DNA from: GCA-003244245 sp050700115
Lineage (GTDB): Bacteria; Actinomycetota; Actinomycetes; Mycobacteriales; Pseudonocardiaceae
Reading direction: 5' to 3'
NCBI GenBank assembly: GCA_050700115.1
Contig: JBOHGG010000001.1
Coordinates: 124,001 to 188,000 of the forward strand
DNA: 64,000 bases
A program made the translations under genes and the position numbers. The notes under the pieces were generated by a model. It had not been told where the DNA came from. It saw only the letters and a program-made list of their open reading frames with translations, and did not search any database. Numbering within the stretch: position 1 is the first letter of the stretch; the number at the start of each line of letters is the position of its first letter. This document shows positions 25,596 through 33,703 of the stretch, piece after piece.

Positions 25596-26710
25596 AGCGC
25601 CTCCAATGTCGGCCTAACAGACCCGTTTCACGCTACGGCCCGCTCGCTCCCACGGAAACCCCCGATCAGGCGACCGAAAATCCATGCTCTGATGCGAATG
25701 TGACCATCGGTGCGCGACACGTATCCCAGGACTCGGCATTAAGATTAAGACAGATCGGGTCGCCGGAACTCCCGAATGAGCTCGTCGAAGAGGCGGGCGT
25801 GCAAGCGTTTGCGCCTGCTATCGCCGCAGCTCACGAGCAGCGGTGAACAACTTCTGATATGAGCCAGTAAGTTCGATCTTGAATCGGGGGCGTGGTCACG
25901 CGACGTCACGCGACGTCACTCAACGTTGTTGCCGAATCCACCTCTATGAGATCAAGGCGCCAGCTGCGCCGGCGCGGAGGTGGCTGAGTTGGTACACCAG
26001 CTCGCTTGCCCGCCCGGGCCGATCCCGCTTGCTGCGCGCGGCCTGACGGCCGTGCTCGCGCGGACCGGCCCGGCGGGCTTCGACACTCGCTACGGCGCAC
26101 CGCCGTTGACGGCTCATGGGCGCTTTGTCGCTGTGTCCCGGAAGGGGCATCGTGATGCCCTTCCTGTTGCGTGATCGTCCACCAACTGGGCAGTCATGCT
26201 GAACAGATCCAGCGCCGCGGTTCCTCGACGGCCAACCGGTCGAAGGCCAGCTGCCGGCTGGTAGCCAACGAGGCAGGTAGGTCACCGACGTCCCTGGGGC
26301 GAGCACGTCAGCAGCGTAGCTAGTCAGGTACTCCTGAGCCGTTGTGTCAGTCTCCGCCGGGAACGCGCAAGCCTTGTTTACCGCCAGCGGCGGATCTCCG
26401 CGGCAGCGATCTGATCCGCATTTGCTGCTCAAGAACCTCGGCTCGCTGGCGAAGTAGGGCTGATCGTCTCCACCCGGTCGACACGTTCACCGATACCGGG
26501 TGTCAGCTCATGCCAGTGCAGGTCCCGCGAGGTGATCAGGACGTACCACCACGGGAAAACACTTCGCCACTGCACGGGCCGACCACCATCGAATGTCCGC
26601 GCGAGGCTATCTGCCAGCACGACGTCCGCCGCCATGACGGCTGTACACCGGGCCGAGGCTGCTCGTAGGCTCGGCATTTCGGAACGGAGCAAATCGACGG
26701 ACACAAGGCG
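25596..26710. other. Gene-poor stretch before the TIR-SIR2 gene
   Basis: No domain is recognised on either strand. Two minus-strand frames could be small genes or relics: 25944-26150 (68 aa, MPLPGHSDKAPMSRQ, after a GGAAGGG site, very Arg rich) and 26429-26635 (68 aa, MAADVVLADSLARTFDGG, WRSVFPWWYVLITSRDLHW). The plus-strand end near 25750-25846 (ELPNELVEEAGVQAF) may also be a relic. The promoter of the TIR gene must lie near 26600-26700. Confidence 0.4.
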
Positions 26711-28669
26711 ATGAGCGACACGGTTTCCGGGCAGATCTTTCTGAGCTACCGGCGCGACGACACCCAGCATGTGGCGGGGCGTCTCCGTGACCGGCTCGCC
26801 GAGCGGTTCGGCGACGCCAACGTATTCATGGACGTCGACTCGATTGAACCCGGCCTCGACTTTAGCGAGGCGATCGAACGTGCGGTCGGCGGATGCGACG
26901 TGCTCCTCGCGCTCATCGGCACGAGGTGGCTCCGTGGCACCGACGAACACGGCCGGCGCCGGCTGGATGACCCCGACGACCTGGTGCGCTTAGAGATCAA
27001 ATCTGCCCTTGATCGCGACGTCCTGGTCATCCCGGTCCTGGTCGACGGAGCAGCAGCCCCGCGACGGGATGACCTACCTGAGATCCTCGCCCCGCTCGCC
27101 CGGCGCTACGCCGTCCAACTCGACCACGAAACCTTCCGCACCGACATGGTCCGGCTAATCGACGCCCTCGACCGAGCGGTTCAAGCGACCGCTGAGCGGG
27201 CTCGCAACCGCGACGAGGACACCCACAGCCGCTTCCACCAGGCGCTGGGCGATGACCACCCCTCCACTCTGGCCTCAGCCACCAACCTCGCCGCCGACCT
27301 GAGCGCGCGGGGAAGGCACCAATGGGCCTGCGAACTCGATGAGGACACCCACACCCGCTACCGCCGGGTGCTGGGCGATGACCACCTCTCCACTCTGGCC
27401 TCAGCCAACAACCTCGCCACCGACCTGCGCGCGCTGGGGGAATACCAGCGGGCCCGCGAGCTCGATGAGGACACCCACAGCCGCTACCGCCGAGTGCTGG
27501 GCGATGACCACCTCTCCACCCTGGCCTCAGCCAACAACCTCGCCACCGACCTGCACGCGCTGGGGGAATACCAGCGGGCCCGCGAACTCGACGAGGACAC
27601 CCACACCCGCTACCGCCGAGTGCTGGGCAATGACCACCCCTCCACCCTGGCCTCAGCCAACAACCTCGCCGCCAATTTAAGCGAGGAGCTGCGAGCTGTT
27701 TACGACTTAGTCACCCAGCGCCTGTTGACGGGCAAGGTAGTTCCGGTGCTCGGCGCGGGGATCAACCTGTGTGAGCGACCTGCAAACGTCTCTTGGGAGC
27801 GAGGCCGGTATCCGCCCACTTCCCAGGAGCTCGCCACCGAGCTGGCCCAACACATGGGCATGACGGCGATCAAGAGTCAAGACCTGACCCGGGTATCACG
27901 GCGCCTGGCCAGGCTGGAGGGCCAGGGACCACTCTACGACGAACTCCACGATATCTTCGCCGCGGACTACCCACCCACGCTTCTTCACCGCTTTCTGGCT
28001 CGGCTATCCCGCCGTATACGCGAGGCGGGAGAAGCCCGCGAATGCATGCTTATCGTGACGATGAACTACGACGACTCCCTTGAGCGTGCATTCGCAGAGG
28101 AAGGTGAGCCGTGCGAACTCCTCACCTACATTGCCTACGGCAGAGATCGCGAACTGTTTCGCCACATCACTGCCGATGGTGAACTGACCGTTATCCGAGC
28201 GCCCCATGAGTACGTCGATCTCCGGCTCGAGCAACGGACTGTCATCGCGAAGGTTCTGGGCTCAGCGGACCGGATTCACAGAGCCGACAGCTTTGTGATC
28301 ACCGAAGACCACTACATCGACTACTTCAACCGCGTCGATCTCAGGGACCTGTTTCCGTTCACAGTCGCAGCTAAGCTTCGGACCAACCCCCTTCTCTACA
28401 TAGGCTACAGCCTGGACGACTGGAAGCAGCGAATGATGTTGGACCGGTTGCGTATGGAGGACAGCGATTTCCTGTCTTGGGCGATCCAACACACCACAGA
28501 CCCTATCGACCGCGATGAGTGGGACGAGCGCGGCGTCGACGTTTTGCCTGTCAGTATGGAGAACTTCGTCGCGGCCGTCGAACAGCGACTTTCCGACCAA
28601 TACGTTGAACACCGACGTCCCGTCCAACGGCTACCCCTCCAATACGTCGAACAACGACTTCTCACTTGA
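26711..28669 (+). CDS. TIR-TPR-SIR2 fusion protein, predicted immune effector
   Basis: 652 aa from ATG 26711. An N-terminal TIR domain (about 8-150) has FLSYRRDD, FMDVDSIEPG, LLALIGTRWL and LVRLEI, where Glu95 is the expected NADase glutamate. Four 42-residue TPR units (about 169-320) of kinesin-light-chain type read DEDTHTRYRRVLGDDH and STLASANNLA. A SIR2-like domain (about 335-620) has VVPVLGAGIN (348-350 GAG), VTMNYDDSLERAF (450-454), VITEDHYIDYF and LLYIGYSLDDW. The usual catalytic His string KLHGS or KIHG is KVLGS here (514-518). TIR and SIR2 domains both cleave NAD in anti-phage systems, normally in separate proteins (Thoeris) or with other partners. I infer an abortive-infection or NAD-depletion system with TPR sensing. 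Single-gene unit; no partner gene adjacent. Confidence 0.85.
   Translation: MSDTVSGQIFLSYRRDDTQHVAGRLRDRLAERFGDANVFMDVDSIEPGLDFSEAIERAVGGCDVLLALIGTRWLRGTDEHGRRRLDDPDDLVRLEIKSALDRDVLVIPVLVDGAAAPRRDDLPEILAPLARRYAVQLDHETFRTDMVRLIDALDRAVQATAERARNRDEDTHSRFHQALGDDHPSTLASATNLAADLSARGRHQWACELDEDTHTRYRRVLGDDHLSTLASANNLATDLRALGEYQRARELDEDTHSRYRRVLGDDHLSTLASANNLATDLHALGEYQRARELDEDTHTRYRRVLGNDHPSTLASANNLAANLSEELRAVYDLVTQRLLTGKVVPVLGAGINLCERPANVSWERGRYPPTSQELATELAQHMGMTAIKSQDLTRVSRRLARLEGQGPLYDELHDIFAADYPPTLLHRFLARLSRRIREAGEARECMLIVTMNYDDSLERAFAEEGEPCELLTYIAYGRDRELFRHITADGELTVIRAPHEYVDLRLEQRTVIAKVLGSADRIHRADSFVITEDHYIDYFNRVDLRDLFPFTVAAKLRTNPLLYIGYSLDDWKQRMMLDRLRMEDSDFLSWAIQHTTDPIDRDEWDERGVDVLPVSMENFVAAVEQRLSDQYVEHRRPVQRLPLQYVEQRLLT
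27212..27676 (+). repeat. 126-bp tandem repeats encoding the TPR units of the TIR-SIR2 gene
   Basis: Units begin at 27212, 27338, 27464 and 27590, exactly 126 bp apart. The last three are nearly identical at DNA level; the first and the end of the last have diverged. This is the pattern of recent unit duplication, which can change sensor reach. Confidence 0.95.
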
Positions 28670-29325
28670 TACGCGGCGACGTAGGGACCACGATCACGAT
28701 TCTCTTCGCCGGGTCAACAGCGGAGCCCTGTGACCCCGCCTGCCTACCGGTTGAGGCCTCTGACACAGCACCACCAGCACACTGGAGGAGCCGGGTTGCG
28801 TCGCAGATCGGGAGAGGAAGAGACGACTTGCATGCTGCTGGGGCTCAAGGGCTCGCCGTGATCATCATCAGCGAATCGTCAGCGGAAGCGGCGCAACGAA
28901 TCCGCACGGGCCGATACATACCGGAGCGTAGCCGCAGCTCAGCAGCACACAACGACACTCCCAAGCACGCGAACACACGATCAATCAGCGTTCACACAGA
29001 AGTGCTCGCAAGGGATCTCCGTCCCCTCAGGAGTCCCCGGGATCGTCCTACGTCGGCTCACCGGCATCAAGGGCGCCGCGATGCGGCGTCGCTGACGCGA
29101 TGGCGCAAGCGCCACCCTTGACACCGGCGATCCGACGCAGAGGCGGCCGGGGATGAGGGAACGGGGGCGAGTAGGTCGAGCCCACCAGCCACCGGCCGTG
29201 CCAAATCCATGCCAGATACAGCGGTGGCCAACGGGGTACAGCGGGCAGCCACGGGGACACCGATCGTCACTCCCCGACGAAGCCCCTAACTTGTCATCGC
29301 AGGTCAGAGGCTACTTCTGCTGGTG
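28670..29325. other. Non-coding or weakly coding right end of AICE 2
   Basis: An open frame on the plus strand runs from TTG/ATA at 28666 to 29121, overlapping the stop of the TIR-SIR2 gene. It reads TTITILFAGSTAEP and GLAVIIISESSAEAAQRI, slightly suggestive of a coding relic, then becomes Arg/Ser rich. No family is recognised. An imperfect inverted repeat (CCGGCATCAAGGG near 29059, CCCTTGACACCGG near 29115) could be a terminator. Confidence 0.4.
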
Positions 29326-29408
29326 TGGCGGGTCAAGGATTCGAACCTTGGAAGGCATCAGCCGACGGATTTACAGTCCGCTCCCATTGGCCGCTCGGGC
29401 AACCCGCC
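29326..29408 (-). tRNA. tRNA-Tyr (anticodon GTA)
   Basis: 83 nt on the minus strand. The acceptor stem GGCGGGT pairs with ACCCGCC, with discriminator A; CCA is not encoded. The anticodon loop CTGTAAA has GTA at 29374-29372. A long variable arm (class II) and a T-arm GGTTCGAATCC are present. It is the intact copy; its 3' half is the integration site used by both elements. Confidence 0.97.
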
Positions 29409-29504
29409 TGGTGGCCGGGGTGTGCCGGCCGTGGGCCACGATACACAGGGTGACACCGGCGTGACGAGTAAGGTCGGCACCCGGCTCAGCGGGAGGAGGA
29501 TGCG

Positions 29505-29996
29505 GTGGCGGATCCGTCGTTCGATGTGGTCAGCAAGGTCGACCGGCAGGAGGTGGACAACGCGCTCAACCAGGCGGCCAAGGAGCTGTCGACCCGGTTC
29601 GACTTCCGCGGTACCGGGGCGAAGGTGACCTGGGCTGGTGATGAGGCGATGACGATCGAGGCCGAGACCGAGGAGCGCTGCCGCGCCGCCGTCGACGTGG
29701 TGAAGGGCAAGCTGGTCAAGCGGGGCATCTCACTGAAGTCCTTCGACGTGGACGAGCCGGCCGTCTCGGGCAAGGTCTACCGAACTACCGGGCGGATCCT
29801 GCAGGGCATCAGCCAGGACAAGGCCAAGGAGATCGCCAAGGCGGTGCGCGACGAGAAGCTCAAGGGCGTCCAAGCCCAGATCCAGGGCGACCAGCTTCGT
29901 GTCTCGGGCAAGAAGCGCGACGACCTACAAGCCGTCATCGCCCTGTTGAAGAGCCGCGAATTCGGCGTCGCCCTGCAGTTCACCAACTACCGTTAG
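29505..29996 (+). CDS. yajQ: YajQ-family nucleotide-binding protein
   Basis: 163 aa, the family length, from GTG 29505 after GGGAGGAGG. It opens with PSFDVVSKVDRQEVDNALNQ and shows RFDFRGTGAKV, KRGISLKSFDVDEP, QGISQDKAKEIAK and the C-terminus GVALQFTNYR, all typical of YajQ (DUF520). Members bind cyclic di-GMP or nucleic acids. It is convergent with the integrase relic; its 3' end is echoed at 32801-32811, which suggests that it served as an attachment site. Confidence 0.93.
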   Translation: MADPSFDVVSKVDRQEVDNALNQAAKELSTRFDFRGTGAKVTWAGDEAMTIEAETEERCRAAVDVVKGKLVKRGISLKSFDVDEPAVSGKVYRTTGRILQGISQDKAKEIAKAVRDEKLKGVQAQIQGDQLRVSGKKRDDLQAVIALLKSREFGVALQFTNYR

Positions 29997-30002
29997 TTAC
30001 CA

Positions 30003-30335
30003 CCTCCCCCTATCTTCCTGACCTGTCCACCCAGCTCGAGGCCAAACACGTCGCCGCCGCGCGGCCCACACCCAGCGGCAACATAGGCAATCGCCCGGTA
30101 CCGCTCCGGCAACGCGCTGTGCATCCCGTGCACCTGCTCCGGCGTCGAAATGGTGTAGTCGCCAGCGTGCTCGGCGACAGCACGGCGGTCCGGTCCCTCA
30201 CCCAGCCCCTGAGGTGCGAGCTGCGGACCTCGGCGAGCTGCAGATGACCGAGCACCGGGTACACGTGCAGGCGAAGGGCTCGCTCGACACGCTCGGCAGT
30301 GCTGAAGGGATACTCAGCTGGCCGGTTTGGGCATC
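30003..30335 (-). pseudogene. Tyrosine-integrase relic, frameshifted and truncated
   Basis: One minus frame reads STAERVERALRLHVYPVLGH, then RSSHLRGWVRDRTAVLSPST, the core-binding domain of an AICE integrase. The continuation is in another frame: STPEQVHGMHSALPERYRAI, then YVAAGCGPRGGDVFGLELG, which covers the box-I region (Gly-Pro-Arg for the usual GLR). The catalytic His, Arg and Tyr boxes are missing because the sequence runs into the yajQ end. At least one frameshift is present, so it is inactive. Confidence 0.7.
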
Positions 30336-30563
30336 CAGTGGTCCACGATGCCGGGGTCCCTGCTCGTCTCGCCGCGCGAATCTGCCCGGGGCGCTGGCCT
30401 CGACAAGGAAGATCAGACGGCAGGGCTCGCACGGCGGACGGGTGGTGGCTGGTCGTGCTGAATGACAGCCATGTCTAGTGAGGCCCCGCAGCGGGCCCTT
30501 GAGCGTGTCTGTGGGGTGCTCGCTCTGCGTCAACAGGTGCACCTCGCAGCCCGGGGTGGACAT
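30335..30563 (-). pseudogene. Broken His/Cys small gene (relative of 23415)
   Basis: Pieces in two or three frames together match the AICE 2 protein: VHLLTQSEHPTDTLK, then ARCGASLDMAVIQHDQPPP, then RPPCEPCRLIFLVEASAPGR and FARR. The frame changes at about 30482 and 30435. All metal-site residues can be found but not in one frame. Confidence 0.55.
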
Positions 30564-30578
30564 CGCCCAGCGTCGGGC

Positions 30579-30776
30579 TCACGGGGCGACCTTCGTGCAC
30601 TGCGGACAGACCTGCCCGAGATCGGAAGGGCCGCTGGGCAACGCCGGGCCACTACGCAACGCCCGCAGCGGTGCGAACTCCACCCCGCACGCGCCGACCA
30701 CCCTGCCACCGCGCAACTGGCCCCGGTGGGTGTCGTAGTCGGCCAAGGACTGCAAATACCAGGTCACCCGAGCCAC
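30579..30776 (-). CDS. Small conserved protein with C-terminal CxxC
   Basis: 65 aa from ATG 30776. It reads ARVTWYLQSLADYDTHRGQL, GGRVVGACGVEFAPLRAL and ends QVCPQCTKVAP. I recognise the general pattern of a small Pseudonocardiaceae protein that accompanies XRE regulators; function unknown. It overlaps the next upstream gene by 13 bp. Confidence 0.55.
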   Translation of the reverse strand: MARVTWYLQSLADYDTHRGQLRGGRVVGACGVEFAPLRALRSGPALPSGPSDLGQVCPQCTKVAP

Positions 30777-30988
30777 CCCGTCAGCGCATCCCGCAGCGCG
30801 CAGGCCTCAACCTCGGCCAGCGTCAGCGTGCAGCAGCCGACGGCGTGCGGGTCCAGCTCGATGCACCCGTCCCGCTTGGACACCACCAGGTTGGCGAACC
30901 CGTTGGCGACCCCGCGGCAGGAGCACGATGCGTGCAGCACCCTGCGGTTGTCGCCACCGGCCGGCGCAGTTATCGAAACGTCGGTCAC
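30764..30988 (-). CDS. Small conserved protein next to an XRE regulator
   Basis: 74 aa from ATG 30988. The segment FANLVVSKRDGCIELDPHAV and the end TLAEVEACALRDALTGWLG follow a pattern I recall from short proteins paired with XRE regulators in Amycolatopsis-like genomes. No known activity. The palindrome TTGCCGTACGGCAA lies upstream (31024-31037), so it is a candidate target of the XRE protein. Confidence 0.6.
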   Translation of the reverse strand: MTDVSITAPAGGDNRRVLHASCSCRGVANGFANLVVSKRDGCIELDPHAVGCCTLTLAEVEACALRDALTGWLG

Positions 30989-31023
30989 GGTTGTCGACAG
31001 TGAACGATCAACGACGGCACGGT

Positions 31024-31037
31024 TTGCCGTACGGCAA
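31024..31037. promoter_or_regulatory. Perfect 14-bp palindrome, candidate operator
   Basis: TTGCCGTACGGCAA is fully self-complementary and lies 36 bp upstream of the small leftward gene 30764-30988, just after the XRE gene. It is a plausible binding site for that XRE regulator. Confidence 0.55.
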
Positions 31038-31052
31038 TATCCCCCGGTTGAA

Positions 31053-32252
31053 CTACACGGGCAGACCCGCCCGGTACGCCATCCCCCGCAACTCTCGGCC
31101 TACCGCGTCCCGGCGGGACCGCGTGATCAGCTCGGCGAGGACGTCCCGGGCCAGCGGGGAGCGGTGTAGGTGCAACGGCGAGATCGTCTCAGCGCGGCGG
31201 AATGCCATCACGGCCTCACCGTGGCGTCCCCGCACCCGGGACAGCGCCCGGCCGTAGTCAACCCAGTACGCGGCGCGCCGTGGCAGATTCGGATGCCGTT
31301 CCGGGTGCAGGCTCTCCGCGATAGCCACAGCCCGTTCGTGGTCGCCATTCTCCAGCGCGGCGGCCATCCGCCACTGCCCGGTGTTGGTCGGACCGAACCC
31401 CATCCAGTACGCATTGCCCTCCCCGGTGCGCTGAGCCAGTTCGGTGGCTTGAGCCAAGGGCACGTCCACGTCCCCGGGGCGCTTGTCCGCAGCGGCTACT
31501 AGTGATTGGGACAGTGCGAGCATGCCGGCCAGTTGGGTGGACTCTGGGCTGTTCGTCGGCACAGTCACGGAGTCAAGCTCGGTCTGCGCGAGTCCGAACG
31601 CCCCTGCGGTGAGCATCACACCCACGGATCCGACGGTGGCAATGCCCAGCACGGTCGGGTCGTCACGGTCTCGCGCTGCCTGCCGGGCCAAGGTGGCGGC
31701 CGCCGAGCGCAGGTCCAGTGGGGCGCCCACGACCCGCAGCCACGCGCTGGTGCCCTGGGTGTGCAATAGCACCGCCAAGGAGAGTAGCTCGGCGACGTCA
31801 CGACCGGCGGTGATGCTGGTGTGCACGTCGCGGATCAGGTCCGGTAGCGCGCCGGCGGCCTCAGCCTGCCGGTCGCAGCGGCAGCGCGCGTCGAGCACTG
31901 CCCTCACTCTGGCTCGCAGTGTTTCCACAGGCACGATCTGGCCGCCGGGTCGGTCGTGGTTGACGGCCATCAGCGCGAGACGCACGGCAGCGACCCCCGC
32001 GTCAGCTCCGCCGTCAGCGGGTGCCGGTATCGGTAGCGAGGTCAACTCTGAGGGTGCGACCTCCAGCGCGTCGGCTAGGGCCACGATCAGCGAGCGCCGG
32101 TCCAGTGCACGTTCCCCACGTTCGATGCGGGACAGGTGGCCGGTGCTGATACCTGCGAGCCCGGCGACCACCTCGAGCGACTTGCGGCGCACATTCCGGA
32201 TCTGCCGCAGCCGCCGGCCTGTCGTGCGCGCATCGTCGTCGTCAACGTCCAC
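31053..32252 (-). CDS. XRE-family regulator with helical C-terminus
   Basis: 399 aa. The helix-turn-helix is at about residues 12-68 (TGRRLRQIRNVRRKSLEVVA, GLAGISTGHLSRIERGERAL). The rest is a TPR-like helical domain (LLSLAVLLHTQGTSAWLRVV; AYWVDYGRALSRVRGRHGEA). Such regulators are abundant in Pseudonocardiaceae and usually control the adjoining small genes. It is intact, unlike the integrase of the same relic element. Confidence 0.8.
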   Translation of the reverse strand: MDVDDDDARTTGRRLRQIRNVRRKSLEVVAGLAGISTGHLSRIERGERALDRRSLIVALADALEVAPSELTSLPIPAPADGGADAGVAAVRLALMAVNHDRPGGQIVPVETLRARVRAVLDARCRCDRQAEAAGALPDLIRDVHTSITAGRDVAELLSLAVLLHTQGTSAWLRVVGAPLDLRSAAATLARQAARDRDDPTVLGIATVGSVGVMLTAGAFGLAQTELDSVTVPTNSPESTQLAGMLALSQSLVAAADKRPGDVDVPLAQATELAQRTGEGNAYWMGFGPTNTGQWRMAAALENGDHERAVAIAESLHPERHPNLPRRAAYWVDYGRALSRVRGRHGEAVMAFRRAETISPLHLHRSPLARDVLAELITRSRRDAVGRELRGMAYRAGLPV

Positions 32253-32286
32253 CGCTGACCCTCTCCTCGCCGGGCTCCCCGCCGAT

Positions 32287-32309
32287 GCCCCGGGGAGCTA
32301 ACCCGGGGC
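32287..32309. terminator. GC hairpin between XRE gene and its upstream neighbour
   Basis: A perfect 8-bp stem, GCCCCGGG (32287-32294) and CCCGGGGC (32302-32309), with a 7-nt loop and no T-run. It probably ends the leftward small gene 32445-32657 or shapes the leader of the XRE gene. Confidence 0.5.
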
Positions 32310-32444
32310 GTGAACCTCGGCGAGGAGGTACTGGTCCAGGCTACGACCCGGGGGTAGCGGTAGCACCTCGCGGCCGCCCCGCGGCTCTCCCGCGGCCGGT
32401 TCTCTCGGGTGGCGCGGACCGGTGCTACACCGCTAAACCACAGG

Positions 32445-32657
32445 TCAGAGAGGTTCAGCCGCTACCACCGGCGCCGGGAGCACGAACACAGCGGACAGCA
32501 GGTCCCGGGCCATCGCAACGGCCTGCGCCGGGATCAGGCTCAATGAGTCGTGCTCCCAGTAGATCGCCACGGATGGGCGGCTCCCCACGTCCGCGAAGTC
32601 GTCGAGGATGCTCGCGGCGATCCCGATCTGTGTCGCGTTGCTGTTGTCGAAGCTCAC
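32445..32657 (-). CDS. Small hypothetical protein
   Basis: 70 aa from GTG 32657, eight bases after GGAGG (GTG 32681 is in frame). It reads SFDNSNATQIGIAASILDDF, VAIYWEHDSLSLIPAQAVAM and ends in a hydrophobic helix. It is divergent from rfbA. No family recognised; codon pattern and ribosome binding site support it. Confidence 0.5.
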   Translation of the reverse strand: MSFDNSNATQIGIAASILDDFADVGSRPSVAIYWEHDSLSLIPAQAVAMARDLLSAVFVLPAPVVAAEPL

Positions 32658-32814
32658 GCCGCCGCCCTCCAGCGGGTACACGACGGGTACAAATGGCGTC
32701 TGGAAACATCGCTCACCGACGACAAACGACGGGAGACATAATGCCTGGTCAAAGGCGGTATTGCGGATGTCCTCGCAGGTCAGCGCAACGCCTGCTGCGC
32801 TTCACCAACTATCG

Positions 32815-33687
32815 GTGAAGGGAATCATCCTCGCCGGCGGCAACGGCACCCGGCTGCATCCGATCACCCAGGCCGTCTCCAAGCAGCTGCTGCCGGTGTA
32901 CGACAAGCCGATGGTGTACTACCCGCTCTCGGTGCTCATGCTGGCCGGGATCCGGGAAATTCTGGTCATCTCCACCCCGTTGGATCTGCCGCTGTTTCGC
33001 CGCCTGCTCGGTGACGGTGCCACGCTGGGCCTGCGGCTGAGCTACGCCGAGCAGCCCCAGCCCAACGGCCTGGCCGAGGCCTTCGTGATCGGCGCGGACT
33101 TCATCGGGGACGACCCGGTCGCCCTGGTCCTTGGTGACAACATCTTCTACGGTCACGGCTTCGCCACCACGCTGCAACAGTGTGTGGCCACAGTGGATGG
33201 TTGTGTGCTGTTCGGGTACCCGGTCAAAGATCCGCAGCGCTACGGGGTCGGCGAGGTCGACGGCACCGGAAAGTTGATCTCTATCGAGGAGAAGCCGGCA
33301 ACGCCCCGCTCGAACAGGGCGATCACCGGCTTGTACTTCTACGACAACGACGTCGTGAAGGTCGCTCGCTCGCTCACCCCGTCCGCGCGCGGCGAGCTGG
33401 AGATCACCGACGTGAACCTGCACTACCTGCGGCAGGGCCGGGCCACGATGATCGACCTGGGTCGCGGGTTCGCCTGGCTGGACACCGGGACCCACGAGTC
33501 GCTGCTCGAGGCAGGCCAGTTCGTTCAGGTGCTCGAACACCGCCAGGGGGTGCGGATCGCCTGCTTGGAGGAGATCGCCCTGCGGATGGGTTTCATCGAC
33601 GCCGAGGCCTGCCACGCACTCGGCGAGTCGCTGGCGAGGTCCGGCTACGGCCGGTACGTCATGGAGGTCGCCCGCTCCGCGCGCTGA
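32815..33687 (+). CDS. rfbA: Glucose-1-phosphate thymidylyltransferase
   Basis: 290 aa from GTG 32815. It makes dTDP-glucose from dTTP and glucose 1-phosphate, the first step to dTDP-rhamnose and other deoxysugars. The N-terminal signature GIILAGGNGTRLHPITQAVS, then KQLLPVYDKPMVYYPLSVLM, LVLGDNIFYGHG and DTGTHESLLEAGQFV are typical of RmlA. The start GTG overlaps the TGA that closes the ancestral-looking FTNYR reading frame, so before the insertion yajQ and rfbA may have been coupled. No other rml genes are nearby. Confidence 0.93.
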   Translation: MKGIILAGGNGTRLHPITQAVSKQLLPVYDKPMVYYPLSVLMLAGIREILVISTPLDLPLFRRLLGDGATLGLRLSYAEQPQPNGLAEAFVIGADFIGDDPVALVLGDNIFYGHGFATTLQQCVATVDGCVLFGYPVKDPQRYGVGEVDGTGKLISIEEKPATPRSNRAITGLYFYDNDVVKVARSLTPSARGELEITDVNLHYLRQGRATMIDLGRGFAWLDTGTHESLLEAGQFVQVLEHRQGVRIACLEEIALRMGFIDAEACHALGESLARSGYGRYVMEVARSAR

Positions 33688-33703
33688 CGCCAGGAGAAGT
33701 GTG

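Larger units (their letters stand above)
17489..29376. mobile_element. AICE 2 (tRNA-Tyr site; RepSA type)
   Basis: Bounded by the attachment cores 17489-17539 and 29326-29376. Integrase sits 50 bp from the left core in the classical pSAM2-like order int, xis, repSA, small gene, tra, small genes, Pra-like gene, divergent GntR regulator. It also carries a TIR-TPR-SIR2 gene. It shares its left core with AICE 1, so the two elements form a tandem array on one tRNA gene. The tRNA stays intact at the right end. Confidence 0.87.
29979..32811. mobile_element. Decayed third integrative element at the yajQ 3' end
   Basis: TTCACCAACTA ends yajQ (29979-29989) and recurs at 32801-32811, followed by YCG, so FTNYR plus a stop can be read at both places. 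Between them lie a broken integrase next to yajQ, a broken His/Cys small gene also found in AICE 2, two small genes and an XRE regulator. I infer an old element inserted in yajQ whose right att still shows the ancestral end. The repeat is short, so this is moderate evidence. Confidence 0.5.

Noticed and set aside
29067..29270. Minus-strand frames between the TIR-SIR2 gene and the tRNA
   Set aside because: No ribosome binding site, no protein-like pattern, low-complexity Pro/Arg content.
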